Translations under genes and position numbers: made by a program | DNA from: Sphingobacteriales bacterium | Lineage (GTDB): Bacteria; Bacteroidota; Bacteroidia; Chitinophagales; UBA2359 | Direction: 5' to 3' | DNA length: 64,000 nucleotides | Assembly (NCBI GenBank): GCA_016711295.1 | Contig: JADJTE010000031.1 | Location: 170,645 to 234,644 of the forward strand | The notes under the pieces: model-generated | What the model was told of the DNA's origin: nothing | The model's database searches: none | Seen by the model: only the letters and a program-made list of their open reading frames with translations | Part shown: positions 48,819-58,367 of the stretch, one piece after another | How the letters are laid out: the number at the start of each line of letters is the position of its first letter | Position numbering within the stretch: the first letter of the stretch is position 1

Positions 48819-51689
48819 ATGAACCACTCCGAAGTACAGCGGCGTATCGACAAGGTGCGTCAGGGGCAGTTAAGCACCCTCGATTTGTCTAACTGCGCCC
48901 TGACCTATATTCCCGACGAAGTTTTTGAGTTAAGCCAATTGACCGAGTTAAAATTGGGCAATTGGGCTGACTATAACAAACAACAGCGCAACAAGTTAGC
49001 CCAATTGCCGCCTCAAATCAGCCGTCTTACGAAGTTACAATACTTAGACCTCAGCAGCAACGAACTTAGTGCGCTGCCGTCCGACTTAGCACAATTAGCC
49101 CAGCTCCAATTGATTGATTTGAGCAACAACCATTTCGAGCAATTGCCCGATTGGTTGGGCGATTTGCCCCAACTTCAATTTTTAGACCTCAGCAACAACC
49201 AATTAGCCCTTGTCAGCCCCACTCTTACGCGCTTAGAACGCTTACAACGCCTCAATCTAAGCAAAAATCTTTTGCGCCAGATACCCCAATCTTTCGCCAA
49301 CTTGGGGCAGTTGCAGCGTTTAGACCTCAGCCACAACTATTTGCAGCAATTTGCCGATGCCGTTTCGTCGTTATCGCTCTTGCAGCAATTGAGTCTTATT
49401 AGCAACCAAATTAATGCGCTGCCGCCCGATATCGCCTTGCTCCACAATTTGCGCATTTGTTATCTCAACAACAACCAACTAAGTGCCTTACCCCGCGAGT
49501 TTGCCCAATTGCAACAATTGCAACGCCTATACATGAGCCATAATGTATTGAGCGATTTTCCCGAAGCCATTTTGTCGTTAAAAAATCTACAACTCTTAGA
49601 TTTGCGCAACAACAGCATCGGACAATTGCCCGACGGTTTGTCGCAATTGCAACGCTTAGAATATTTAGACATCGCCCAAAATCGCCTCCACGATTTGCCC
49701 GTAGGCATTGCCCAACTGAACAATTTAGAATTGTTAGACCTGCGCAGCAATCGCGTTGCCGAGTTGCCCGCCGACATTGCGCGTATGCCCAATTTGCAAT
49801 ACCTTTACCTGAACGATAATCCCATCGAGTCGCCGCCGCCCGAAGTAGCAGCGCGAGGCTTATCGGCACTGCGCACCTATTTTCGCGAAATGGAAAAAGC
49901 AGGCGAGAAAGATTATTTGCACGAAATAAAATTGTTGTTGGTCGGCGAAGGCAGGGTAGGCAAAACCTCCTTAGCCAAATCGCTTACGATACCCGACTAC
50001 GAATTAGAAGAGCAACAAAGCACCGAAGGCATAGACATCCAAACGTGGATGATAGCAGGCGACGAATTGGGCTTGGCAAAAGACTTTCGGCTCAATGTAT
50101 GGGATTTCGGGGGGCAAGAAATATACCACGCCACCCACCAATTCTTTTTGACCAAACGCTCGGTATATATCCTCGTCACCGAATCGCGCAAAGAAGACAA
50201 ACACGAAGACTTTTATTATTGGCTCAATATCATACGCATATTGGGCGACAAAAGCCCCGTCATCATCGTACTCAATAAATGTGACCAACCTACCAAAGAA
50301 CTGCCAATAAAAGAATACCGCCGAACCTTCGACAATATCGTCGCATTCAGCACAGTTAGCTGCCAACCCGAATTTAGGCATACCATCACCAGCCTAAAAA
50401 GAAAATTGCGGCAGGTAGTGACGAACCACGAACTATTGCCACATTTGGGCACACCCTTGCCCAAGGTATGGGTACAAATACGCGCTGAACTCGAACAACT
50501 ACGCGAGGCAGACAACGACTATATCGCGTATAAAGATTACCTCAAAATTTGCAAAAAATATTACCAAGACGAAGAAACAGCCCTGTTCCTGAGCGCATTT
50601 TTTCACGACTTAGGCGTAATACTGCATTTTCCCGACGACCCCGACCTAAAAGAAACCGTATTCCTAAACCACGATTGGGTGACGAAAGGCGTATATAACG
50701 TATTGGACAACCAGCGCGTAAAAAGCAAACAAGGCAATTTTACCGACAACGACCTCGCCTATATTTGGCACGACCCACAATATAAAGACCAACGCCGCGC
50801 ATTGTTGGCATTGATGAAAAATAATAAATTTGAACTATGTTTTGAACTAAAACCTGGACACTATCTCGCCCCACAATTATTGCCCGTAGACGAAATTGAC
50901 TACGATTGGAACTCCGATACACCCCAATTGCGCTTTGAGTACCGATACCAATTTATGCCCAAAGGAATACTGACCCGATTTATCGTCAAACGACACCGCG
51001 ACATCCATGCAGGACAAAACTGGCGATACGGCGTAATATTGGAACGCGACAACACCCGCGCCCTCGTGCGTGAGGTATATTTCGACCGAAAAATAAGCAT
51101 CACCATCGAAGGCGAACAACCACAAGCACTATTAGAATTGGTATGCGATACGATAAACGACATCAACCATACTTTCAATAGCCTACAAATCCAAGAAATG
51201 CTGCACTGCACCTGCCATGAATGTAGCCAAAGCAGCAACCCACATTTTTATCGGCTCGCACTACTGAAACGCTACGAACAACACGGACGCACCCATATCG
51301 ATTGCGAAAAAAGTTTAGAAGCCGTATCGATACGCCGCCTCTTAGAACAAGTGACCAAAATAAGCCCCCGCAACCGCACCACCCATGCGCCCACACCCGA
51401 TTTCGAGACCAATACCCTCAATACCCAAATAGACATCGCCGACCATAGCCCCGAACCATCAGCAGCAACACATACATATACCACTACCCAACACGACGAA
51501 ACACCCGAAACAACCGAAACCGCTGCCGAATCGGACAACCGAATAACCGACCATATCCCCGAACCTACACCCGAAGCTATCCCTGAACTACCTGCATCGC
51601 CGTCTTTGGGGGTTTGGGCTATCGGTATAGTGCTGATACTCGCACTCATCGCAGTAGCAATATGGGCTTGGTTTGTCTATGGCGTTTAA
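48819..51689 (+). CDS. Roco-family GTPase: LRR, Roc, COR, C-terminal membrane anchor
   Basis: A 956-residue intact protein without a signal peptide. Residues ~15-340 are about 13 leucine-rich repeats of the 23-residue bacterial type (LQxLDLSNNxLxxLPxxLxxL). The Roc GTPase domain follows (~365-530): P-loop GEGRVGKT (376-383), switch II DFGGQE (D429, GGQ), and NKCD (N486). The COR domain covers ~540-810 (LFLSAFFHDLGVILHF, LKETVFLNHDWVTKGVYNVLDN). A Cys/His cluster (LHCTCHECSQSSNPHFYR, ~790) may bind metal. An acidic Thr-rich linker and a hydrophobic helix (VWAIGIVLILALIAVAIWAW) close the protein, suggesting a tail anchor. Bacterial Roco proteins are dimeric GTPases of poorly known function. The DUF3352-like gene starts 116 bases downstream on the same strand. 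Confidence 0.92.
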   Translation: MNHSEVQRRIDKVRQGQLSTLDLSNCALTYIPDEVFELSQLTELKLGNWADYNKQQRNKLAQLPPQISRLTKLQYLDLSSNELSALPSDLAQLAQLQLIDLSNNHFEQLPDWLGDLPQLQFLDLSNNQLALVSPTLTRLERLQRLNLSKNLLRQIPQSFANLGQLQRLDLSHNYLQQFADAVSSLSLLQQLSLISNQINALPPDIALLHNLRICYLNNNQLSALPREFAQLQQLQRLYMSHNVLSDFPEAILSLKNLQLLDLRNNSIGQLPDGLSQLQRLEYLDIAQNRLHDLPVGIAQLNNLELLDLRSNRVAELPADIARMPNLQYLYLNDNPIESPPPEVAARGLSALRTYFREMEKAGEKDYLHEIKLLLVGEGRVGKTSLAKSLTIPDYELEEQQSTEGIDIQTWMIAGDELGLAKDFRLNVWDFGGQEIYHATHQFFLTKRSVYILVTESRKEDKHEDFYYWLNIIRILGDKSPVIIVLNKCDQPTKELPIKEYRRTFDNIVAFSTVSCQPEFRHTITSLKRKLRQVVTNHELLPHLGTPLPKVWVQIRAELEQLREADNDYIAYKDYLKICKKYYQDEETALFLSAFFHDLGVILHFPDDPDLKETVFLNHDWVTKGVYNVLDNQRVKSKQGNFTDNDLAYIWHDPQYKDQRRALLALMKNNKFELCFELKPGHYLAPQLLPVDEIDYDWNSDTPQLRFEYRYQFMPKGILTRFIVKRHRDIHAGQNWRYGVILERDNTRALVREVYFDRKISITIEGEQPQALLELVCDTINDINHTFNSLQIQEMLHCTCHECSQSSNPHFYRLALLKRYEQHGRTHIDCEKSLEAVSIRRLLEQVTKISPRNRTTHAPTPDFETNTLNTQIDIADHSPEPSAATHTYTTTQHDETPETTETAAESDNRITDHIPEPTPEAIPELPASPSLGVWAIGIVLILALIAVAIWAWFVYGV

Positions 51690-51694
51690 ATTAT

Positions 51695-51761
51695 AGCCCA
51701 CAATTTAAATCGTGGGCTATGGAAATGCCCAATGAACTCTCCTAACCATTTTAACGGTTTA
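51695..51761 (+). repeat. REP-like palindromic sequence, copy 2
   Basis: TAGCCCACAATTTAAATCGTGGGCTA is a near-perfect palindrome (written here as two arms around TTTAAA), followed by AAATGCC and ACCATTTTAACGGT. It lies just after the Roco stop and may end its transcript. It matches 48494-48550. Confidence 0.65.
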
Positions 51762-51805
51762 TCTGAACCCGCACGCGCATATTTCGTCATAAATACTTTT
51801 TTGTC

Positions 51806-53459
51806 ATGTATCGCCTATTTTTTTTCTTAATCTTATTAGCTATTGCTGTTTTGGGTATCCGTTATTGTATGGATAATAGTGCGGTAGCCCAAGATACCGA
51901 CCTCTATACCCTTATCCCCAACGATGCTACCTATATCATCGAAACGGAAGAACCCATTGCACGATGGCGGCATTTCAAAGATGGCAAGATATGGCAGGTA
52001 TTACAAGGTAACGAATACTTAGCCGATATCGCTGCCCAACTCGATGAGTTAGATGCCAACCTATCGCAACAAGAAAAAGCCCTTTCTTATGTCTTGAAAG
52101 GCGATATGCTCGTATCGGCACATGTGGCAGATAATACCTACCATTATCTATATGCCATTGACATAGCCCAAGCCGCCCACCTCGCCAATATACCACCACT
52201 ACTAAGTACCTTTTTGGAGAGCGCAGGGTATAATGTCACGCGCGAAACCTATCGCGAGCAAACCATATATCACTTGTTAGACCCCGAAACTAATACTACA
52301 CTCTTTGTTACTTTCAAGGGAAATGCCCTCATCGCCTCCTATCATCTGCCTTTGTTGAAACGCGCCGCTGATACCACCTTGCGTCCGCATTTCAATACCG
52401 ATACACTGCTGACCGCTCTTCGGCAAACTGCACAAAAAGGCATGGCAAATGTGTATATCAACCACGCACAATTGCTCGAATTAGCCAATTGTTATGCTCC
52501 TACTCGACAGACTCCCCTCGCTGCCGTAGATGATATGCTCGCTATGTCGGGACTGGACTTAGCCATCGAAAACGATTTTATCGAACTAAAAGGAAAATCG
52601 CTCATCAACCCCATGAGCCAGTCTTACCTCAAAGCCTTACTTACCGTACAGAAATCAGACATACGCGCCCACGCAATATTGCCCGCCAATACCTCGTTTT
52701 TTACGTCTGTCTGCTTCGACGATTTTAAAAAATTCCGCGCCGCTCTCGAACAATTACAAGGCAAACAACCCCAACCCGAAGCACCCGACAATGTAGGCGA
52801 TTTTATTGCCCAAGAACTATCCAAAGCACTCAACAAGGAATTGCCCAATTGGATAAACCACGAAATAGCCTTGGGTTTAGTGCCCAAACCCGCCGACAGC
52901 ACCCAACAAGCATATATAGCCGTACTGCCCCTGGGCGACAAACGCGATATGGTAGCCGAAAAACTTGCCAAAACGCTGTATATCATCGACCAACTAAACC
53001 CGCTACAATTCCTAAAAAACGAAAGCAAACGCACCTATCGCGATTATAGAATAATACAATTGCCCGTACAAGGTCTGCTGCGCTCGGCAGGCGGCGACCT
53101 ATTCAAAGACATGGGCAAACCCTATATGTCTCTGATAAACGATTTCCTCGTATTTTGCGACGACGAAACTACCTTGCGCTACATCATAGACCAATACGAA
53201 GAAGGAAATACCCTCATCGCTTCGCCCGAATATGCCCAATTTTTTGCGCGTTTCCGCCCCGCAGGCTTCCGTATTTGGCTATATCCAAAGCCGCGACTTT
53301 TACCCCGTATTGTTGAGCAAGCTACAACCCGCCAAACGCGAATCGCTCATAAAAAACAAGGATTATTGGCTGCTATTTCCGCATTGGGGCTTCCAGATGT
53401 TGCCCGACGGCACACAATATCAAACGCATCTACTCACCGATTCTGATGCCAAGCAATAA
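51806..53459 (+). CDS. DUF3352-like membrane-anchored protein (frameshifted near 53265)
   Basis: About 551 residues after repair. One N-terminal transmembrane helix (LFFFLILLAIAVLGIRYCM) anchors a large extracytoplasmic domain of beta-alpha repeats (DTDLYTLIPNDATYIIETEEP, LPANTSFFTSVCFDDFKKF, IPND/LPAN strand starts), typical of DUF3352/DUF3352-like proteins whose function is unknown. Near 53265 the frame changes; the second frame continues SVFGYIQSRDFYPVLLSKL and ends DSDAKQ at 53459. The gene lies 116 bases after the Roco gene in the same direction, but a REP-like hairpin separates them. It converges on the symporter gene at 53499. Confidence 0.7.
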
Positions 53460-53498
53460 AGCAATACTCTAAACAGCAACGAGGAGCAGCAAGCAGCA

Positions 53499-54336
53499 TT
53501 AACCCACAACTTTGCTTGCCCAATACCGCGCAATTAGGCTTATCCAAAATAAAGTAGTGGCAAAGGTAATAGCTCCGTAAGTTACGCCAACCATCGTCAT
53601 ATCGTTGTTTTGTAGTAGCGTAGCAGAGATATAAATAGCTAATGACGTATTGTGTAAGCCCGCTTCGACGGGTAACGTAATTTGGGTTGGTCTATCAAAG
53701 CCCAATAGCCGCACAAGACAAAATACCCCGACTATGCCCAAAGCATTGAGCAGAAACGGCGCCTTCGTTGCTCAACATCACACCCACAAAAGCCGCCCCT
53801 AACAACAAAGGCATCACATAGCGCAGCGGTCGTTCTAAGCGTTGGGCTTGGTTTGGGTATTGTCGTCGTATGGCAACGCCGATAAAAGCAGGTAAGATGG
53901 TGAGGATAAAAATATCAAATGCCGTATCAGATATGGGCAGCCGCACGCTTTGTGTTTCGCCCATAAAATACGCTAAGGCGGCATTGAGGGTAAGCGGTAT
54001 AGTGAGAAGCGTGAAAAAACTATTGCACGCAGTAAGGGCAATAGATAGCGCAACATTGCCCCTAAAAAGATGTGTGACTAAACCCGATGAAATTCCGCCC
54101 GGACAAGCCGCCATCAATACCAAGCCTACCTTAAAGCCTGCCGACAAAGGCGACATAATAGCCAAACCCATCGCAAGGGCAGGAAACAGCAACAATTGGC
54201 ATACTAAACCCAATAAAAGGCTGCGCGGTTGGCGCAATACATGCCCAAAATCGTTTAGAGTTAATGATAATCCCATGCCCGTCATAACCAAGGCTAGGGT
54301 AAGCGGCAAAAAGACATGGGCAAAAAAATGGATCAT
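53499..54336 (-). CDS. Bile acid:sodium symporter (BASS/SLC10) family protein (frameshifted near 53760)
   Basis: About 279 residues after repair, with nine or so hydrophobic helices. Motifs: LALVMTGMGLSLTLNDFGHVLRQPR, the family's ACPGGISSGLVTHLFRGNVALSIALTA, and in the last part VEAGLHNTSLAIYISATLL, all typical of the BASS fold with its sodium-binding crossover. At about 53760 the frame shifts: NEGA should continue as PFLLNALGIVGVF. The natural substrate of bacterial members is usually a small organic anion; it cannot be set here. The gene converges with the DUF3352-like gene. Confidence 0.85.
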
Positions 54337-54622
54337 GTGGGTGTTTTTATCCTTTTCTAAGGTTTGGAGGGCTATAATAGGGCGGTTCCGAACTGTTTTC
54401 TCTTTTCGGGCGCAAACATAATTTATTTTGAGCTAACTTGTTTGCCTATACAGCATAAAGATATACACAATATAATACAAATACATTTTGTGAAATAGCG
54501 GGACAGACGCTATATGCTAAAACGGTTTCGAACTATTTGCACTAAAAATAACACTTGAGCGTGGAATTATTGCTATCCTGTCGTCTATTAGATAACTTCA
54601 AATTTCCTATCATAACAACATT

Positions 54623-57600
54623 ATGACACGCAATTATTACATACACTTTTGTTGGTGGCTCATTGCTATCTGCTGCACGAGTTATGTGCACGCACAAACT
54701 TGGCAAAATACTGTGGGCACGCCTGGTACCGACTTGCACTGGCAGGGCATAGCTAATACAGCAGGCTATATTACAGTAGGACAAACCGACGGTTGGAGTG
54801 CCAATACCCAAACCAATATCTTGCTGACGCAGTTTGATGGCAATGGCAATGTGCTGTGGTCAAAAACGGTGAGTATGCCTGCCAGCGTTCCCACCACTAA
54901 CTATCGATTTGAGCCGCGCGATATGTCGGTTGCCGCGGCTGTTACCGACCCCGCTACAGGAGTAAGCATACCCAGCGGTTATTATATAACGGGAGTAGCC
55001 CAAAATATTACACCCAATATCGGAACAAATATGTTTGTACTTCGTGTTGATGGGGCGGGCAATGTCGTTTGGCTACGCCTCAATGTATTGCCTACTCTGA
55101 GCATTCAGCAATCCGAAGGTATAGCCGTTGTTACGCTTAGTGGCGGCGACGTCATAGCGGTGGGCAATGCTCGTGTGTCTAACAATGCTAGCGCAACACT
55201 AACCCAAGTGATAGGTACTCGAATATCAGCAGCCGGTAATGTTTTATGGAGCAATATATATACCAATGTTGCGCCGGCGGGTACTGCTGGTACAGCATCG
55301 ATGTTGGCGCACGAGGCAACCCTCGATGCTAATATGATAAGTTGCACTACAACACCCGCCCCAACGATTGCCGAAAACGGCGTAGTTGTTACGGGCGAAA
55401 TTAGCAACCATTGGAACTTAGCGAACTACGGCGCAGGACCACATCTATTTGTTATGTTTATTGATGCTAATGGTACAGAGTGTTGGCGCAATGCCTATCC
55501 CGTCACTTCTACGACTGTTCCACCAACACAAATGATGAGTGCGGGCTATGATATAGCGCATGATGCTGTCAATAATCATTATATTGCCGTAGGACGTGCT
55601 TATATCAATGGCGTAGCGGGAGCGCAAAATACTACTTATATTGTGCGTCTCAACAGCAGTGGCGTATTTGTATGCGGTTCGTTAATCAATATCGTTACTA
55701 CGGCAGGCGGCACTACATCAGTGGCTAATGCTTTTGCACGCGCCTTAGTGACAAACAATATACCCGGTACGCTGAACAATATGGTCGTAGCAGGGCTTGA
55801 TATTACGAGCAATGCCACCTATTTGATGAGATATCGGGAGCTAATGTATGCCCGCAAACGCCTACTTGGCTTCGCGAATACCTACAACCACCCAGCCCAG
55901 GACCCTCTGCTATTTCGACACCCGTAGCGCGATTTTCGGGCAATGGCGTATCGGAAAGTATTGTAGTGAGTGTCAATTCTGCTGCCACATTCAACTACTT
56001 TATCACGACCAATGCTAATAATGGCTCTGCTACTACTGGCAACCTCGATATGCACGTTATTCGCACAGATGCAAGCGGTAATGTATTGACCGCCTGCCCC
56101 GCTGTATCTCGCAATTTTTCGCAAACAATGTCAGGTACACACGTAGATTTGGCGATGATACAACAGTCAGATAACTCATGGACAAACCTAAGCCCTTCTA
56201 CGGCACTTATTGAGTTACAGCAAGATATATGTACTAATGTCATCGACCCTTGCGTAGTAGATGCGACTTTTATTGCTGTACAACCTACGCCCGTAGGATG
56301 CCAATATACTTTTGACAATACTTCGACGGGCAACGGCAGTTTGACTTACGCTTGGAACTTCGGCGACCCCGTCAGGCAGCAATAATACGTCCAACCTCCA
56401 ACACCCCAGCCACCTATTTAGCGCAACGGCACTATACCGTCTGCCTCACAACGACCAACGTAACAGCAAATGGTACAACCTGTACGGATACCGAATGTCA
56501 AGTATTACAAGTAGTCTGTTCATCTACGGGATGTAGCGCAACAAGCGATTTTTGCTATACCATCAACGGCTATCAAGTGAGCTTTAATAACCTCGCCACA
56601 GGTACGGGCACACTGTCTCATACTTGGGCGTTTGGCGATGGTTCTATATCTAACGCTGCTAATCCCGTCAAAACATATAGTGCGCCGGGTACTTATACGG
56701 TCTGCCTTACTACCCTCAGCACAATGCCTGACGGTACGCAGTGTTGTAATAACTGCTGCAAGACCATCACCATTAACCCACCCTGCTCGGTCAATGCAAA
56801 TTTCCGTTATTGTGTCAATGGCAGTTTAGTATCTCTGACCAACCTATCTACTTCTATTAGCAGCGCGGGCGTTACCTATGCATGGTATCTAAACAATGCC
56901 ACAGCCCCTTTCTCGACTGCCTTTACGCCGCCTACTCAAAATACTATCGGTTGGTACGCATACTATCTGCATAGAAGCTGCACGAACCACCACTACGGGC
57001 AGTTGCAGCAAATATACGTGTAAGACTATTACTATCAATCCATCTTGTAATACATTGGCGCGTTTTACGCATACTGCCTGCCTCAACTCGCTGTCAGCCA
57101 CATTCAACAATACATCGTCGGGAGCCGCTTCGTATACTTGGAACTTTGGCGACCCCGCTTCAGGTAGCAATAATATCTCGACAGCTACTAATCCCAGCCA
57201 TACATTTAGCGGCTACGGCACTTATGTCGTTTTGCCTCACAGCGCAAGGCTCGGCTACCTGCCGCTATCGCGTCTGCCAAACCGTGCAGATAGCTGCCCC
57301 CAACTGCACTACTGCTTGCCCCGTTATTTGCCCTACTTACCCAGTAGCCCCTATGGACGCGCCCAGTAGCTCTAATGAAGAAAACACAGAACCCGCCAAC
57401 AAAGGCACCGACTACCTCAACGACGGCAGCGATATACAAGTATTTCCTAATCCTGCCAACGATGCTGTGCAAGTAGCATTTAACAGTTTAGAAGGTATAC
57501 CCATATTGCTCCGCCTAACCGACATACAAGGCAAACTTATCCGCGAATTACCCCTCGACGCGCAACAGCACGAACTTAGCCTCGATTTGACCGACCTCGC

Positions 57601-57673
57601 CAAAGGTATGTATCTCATAGCGATACACCACGACAACGGCACCATATCAGGCGCGAAGTTGATGAAGGAATAG
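54623..57673 (+). CDS. PKD-repeat T9SS cargo, type A sorting domain (multiple frameshifts)
   Basis: About 1017 residues if the frames are joined. The ATG at 54623 starts a signal peptide (WWLIAICCTSYVHAQ). Residues ~25-430 form a repeated beta structure (GNVLWSKTVSMP, GNVVWLRLNVL, GTECWRNAYPV: secreted beta-propeller units). Then come at least four PKD-type domains with Cys pairs (LTYAWNFGDP, LSHTWAFGDGS, SYTWNFGDPASG; CSVNANFRYCVNGSLVSLTN). The end is a T9SS type A sorting domain (VFPNPANDAVQVAF ... LAKGMYLIAIHHDNG). Frame breaks lie near 55830, 55930, 56375, 56940 and 57235. So many breaks could mean real decay or poor read quality in a repetitive region. It is probably a surface adhesin. 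Confidence 0.7.
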
Positions 57674-57704
57674 CTCGAAATTTGCGAATACTTATTGTTT
57701 TGTT

Positions 57705-57817
57705 GTAACTATTTAGCCTTGTAGGGGGAACTAATCGAATATGCAGCGATGTCAGACATTATTAGATAAGTATTGTTCATTACCCCATACCCAAAACCCT
57801 ATACCCTGAATAGTTAC
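57705..57817 (+). repeat. 113 bp dispersed inverted-repeat element, copy 4
   Basis: GTAACTATTTAG ... CTGAATAGTTAC, one mismatch between the ends. The interior is nearly identical to copy 1. It lies 31 bases after the PKD-gene stop. Confidence 0.85.
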
Positions 57818-57864
57818 GTTTTATTGAATAAAATGCTCTTGTAAGCCCATTTTTTTACTCCCCG

Positions 57865-57899
57865 AACGGCGGTTGGTTTTGCGCCACCGCCGTTTTTTT
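57865..57899 (+). terminator. Intrinsic terminator after the PKD cargo gene
   Basis: AACGGCGGT / ACCGCCGTT stem extended by GG/CC with a bulge, followed by seven T. Confidence 0.8.
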
Positions 57900-57979
57900 A
57901 GGAAAATAACATTTTTTGGTGTATCTTGTAGTCGATTTGGGCGGTATGATGCCTATCCAGACTATATTATTTGCCTAAC

Positions 57980-58084
57980 TATTGGTCTGATTTTTAAATT
58001 TCGGTAAATGCTGCTTTGTAGCAAGGGCGCAGGCAAGATGCTCACCTTACTTTTTTTACTCAGAACTAAAGAACCAAACCACTA
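57980..58084 (+). mobile_element. 105 bp MITE-like element, copy 1
   Basis: Ends TATTGGTCTGATTTTTAAA and AGAACCAAACCACTA. The interior AAATTTCGGTAAATGCTGC and TTTGTAGCAAGGGCG is shared with 58186-58288. The termini match those of the 320 bp elements, but the interior is different. Confidence 0.75.
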
Positions 58085-58185
58085 ATAGAAAAACCGACAA
58101 TAACCGTTTTTTGAGCTTTTTCAGGGCGAAATCCTAATAGAAAATAAAGGCGGATAGCAGCAAAAGCCCCGTAGGGGTGATATCC

Positions 58186-58288
58186 TAATGGTCTGTGTTT
58201 TAAATTTCGGTAAATGCTACTTTGTAGCAAGAGCGCGAGTAATATGCTCTCGTTATTTTTTACTCAAAATTAAAAAATCAAACCACTA
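58186..58288 (+). mobile_element. 103 bp MITE-like element, copy 2
   Basis: Ends TAATGGTCTGTGTTTTAAA and AAAAAATCAAACCACTA. Same orientation as the copy at 57980, about 100 bases apart, with diverged sequence (AGAGCGCGAGTAATATGCTC in place of AGGGCGCAGGCAAGATGCTC). Confidence 0.75.
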
Positions 58289-58367
58289 TACATGAGTTAT
58301 GCACATACAGTTATCAATACAACTAAGTTTAATCGCTCAACGTATCCACCCTCGATTTTTGATAATT

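Larger units (their letters stand above)
57674..58367. other. Repeat-rich intergenic region, 57674-58367
   Basis: 694 bases without a gene. In order: copy 4 of the 113 bp element, a strong terminator, a short MITE-like element, a spacer with GCCCCGTAGGGGTGATATCC (a small palindrome CCCCGTAGGGG-type), and a second short MITE-like element. Confidence 0.75.
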
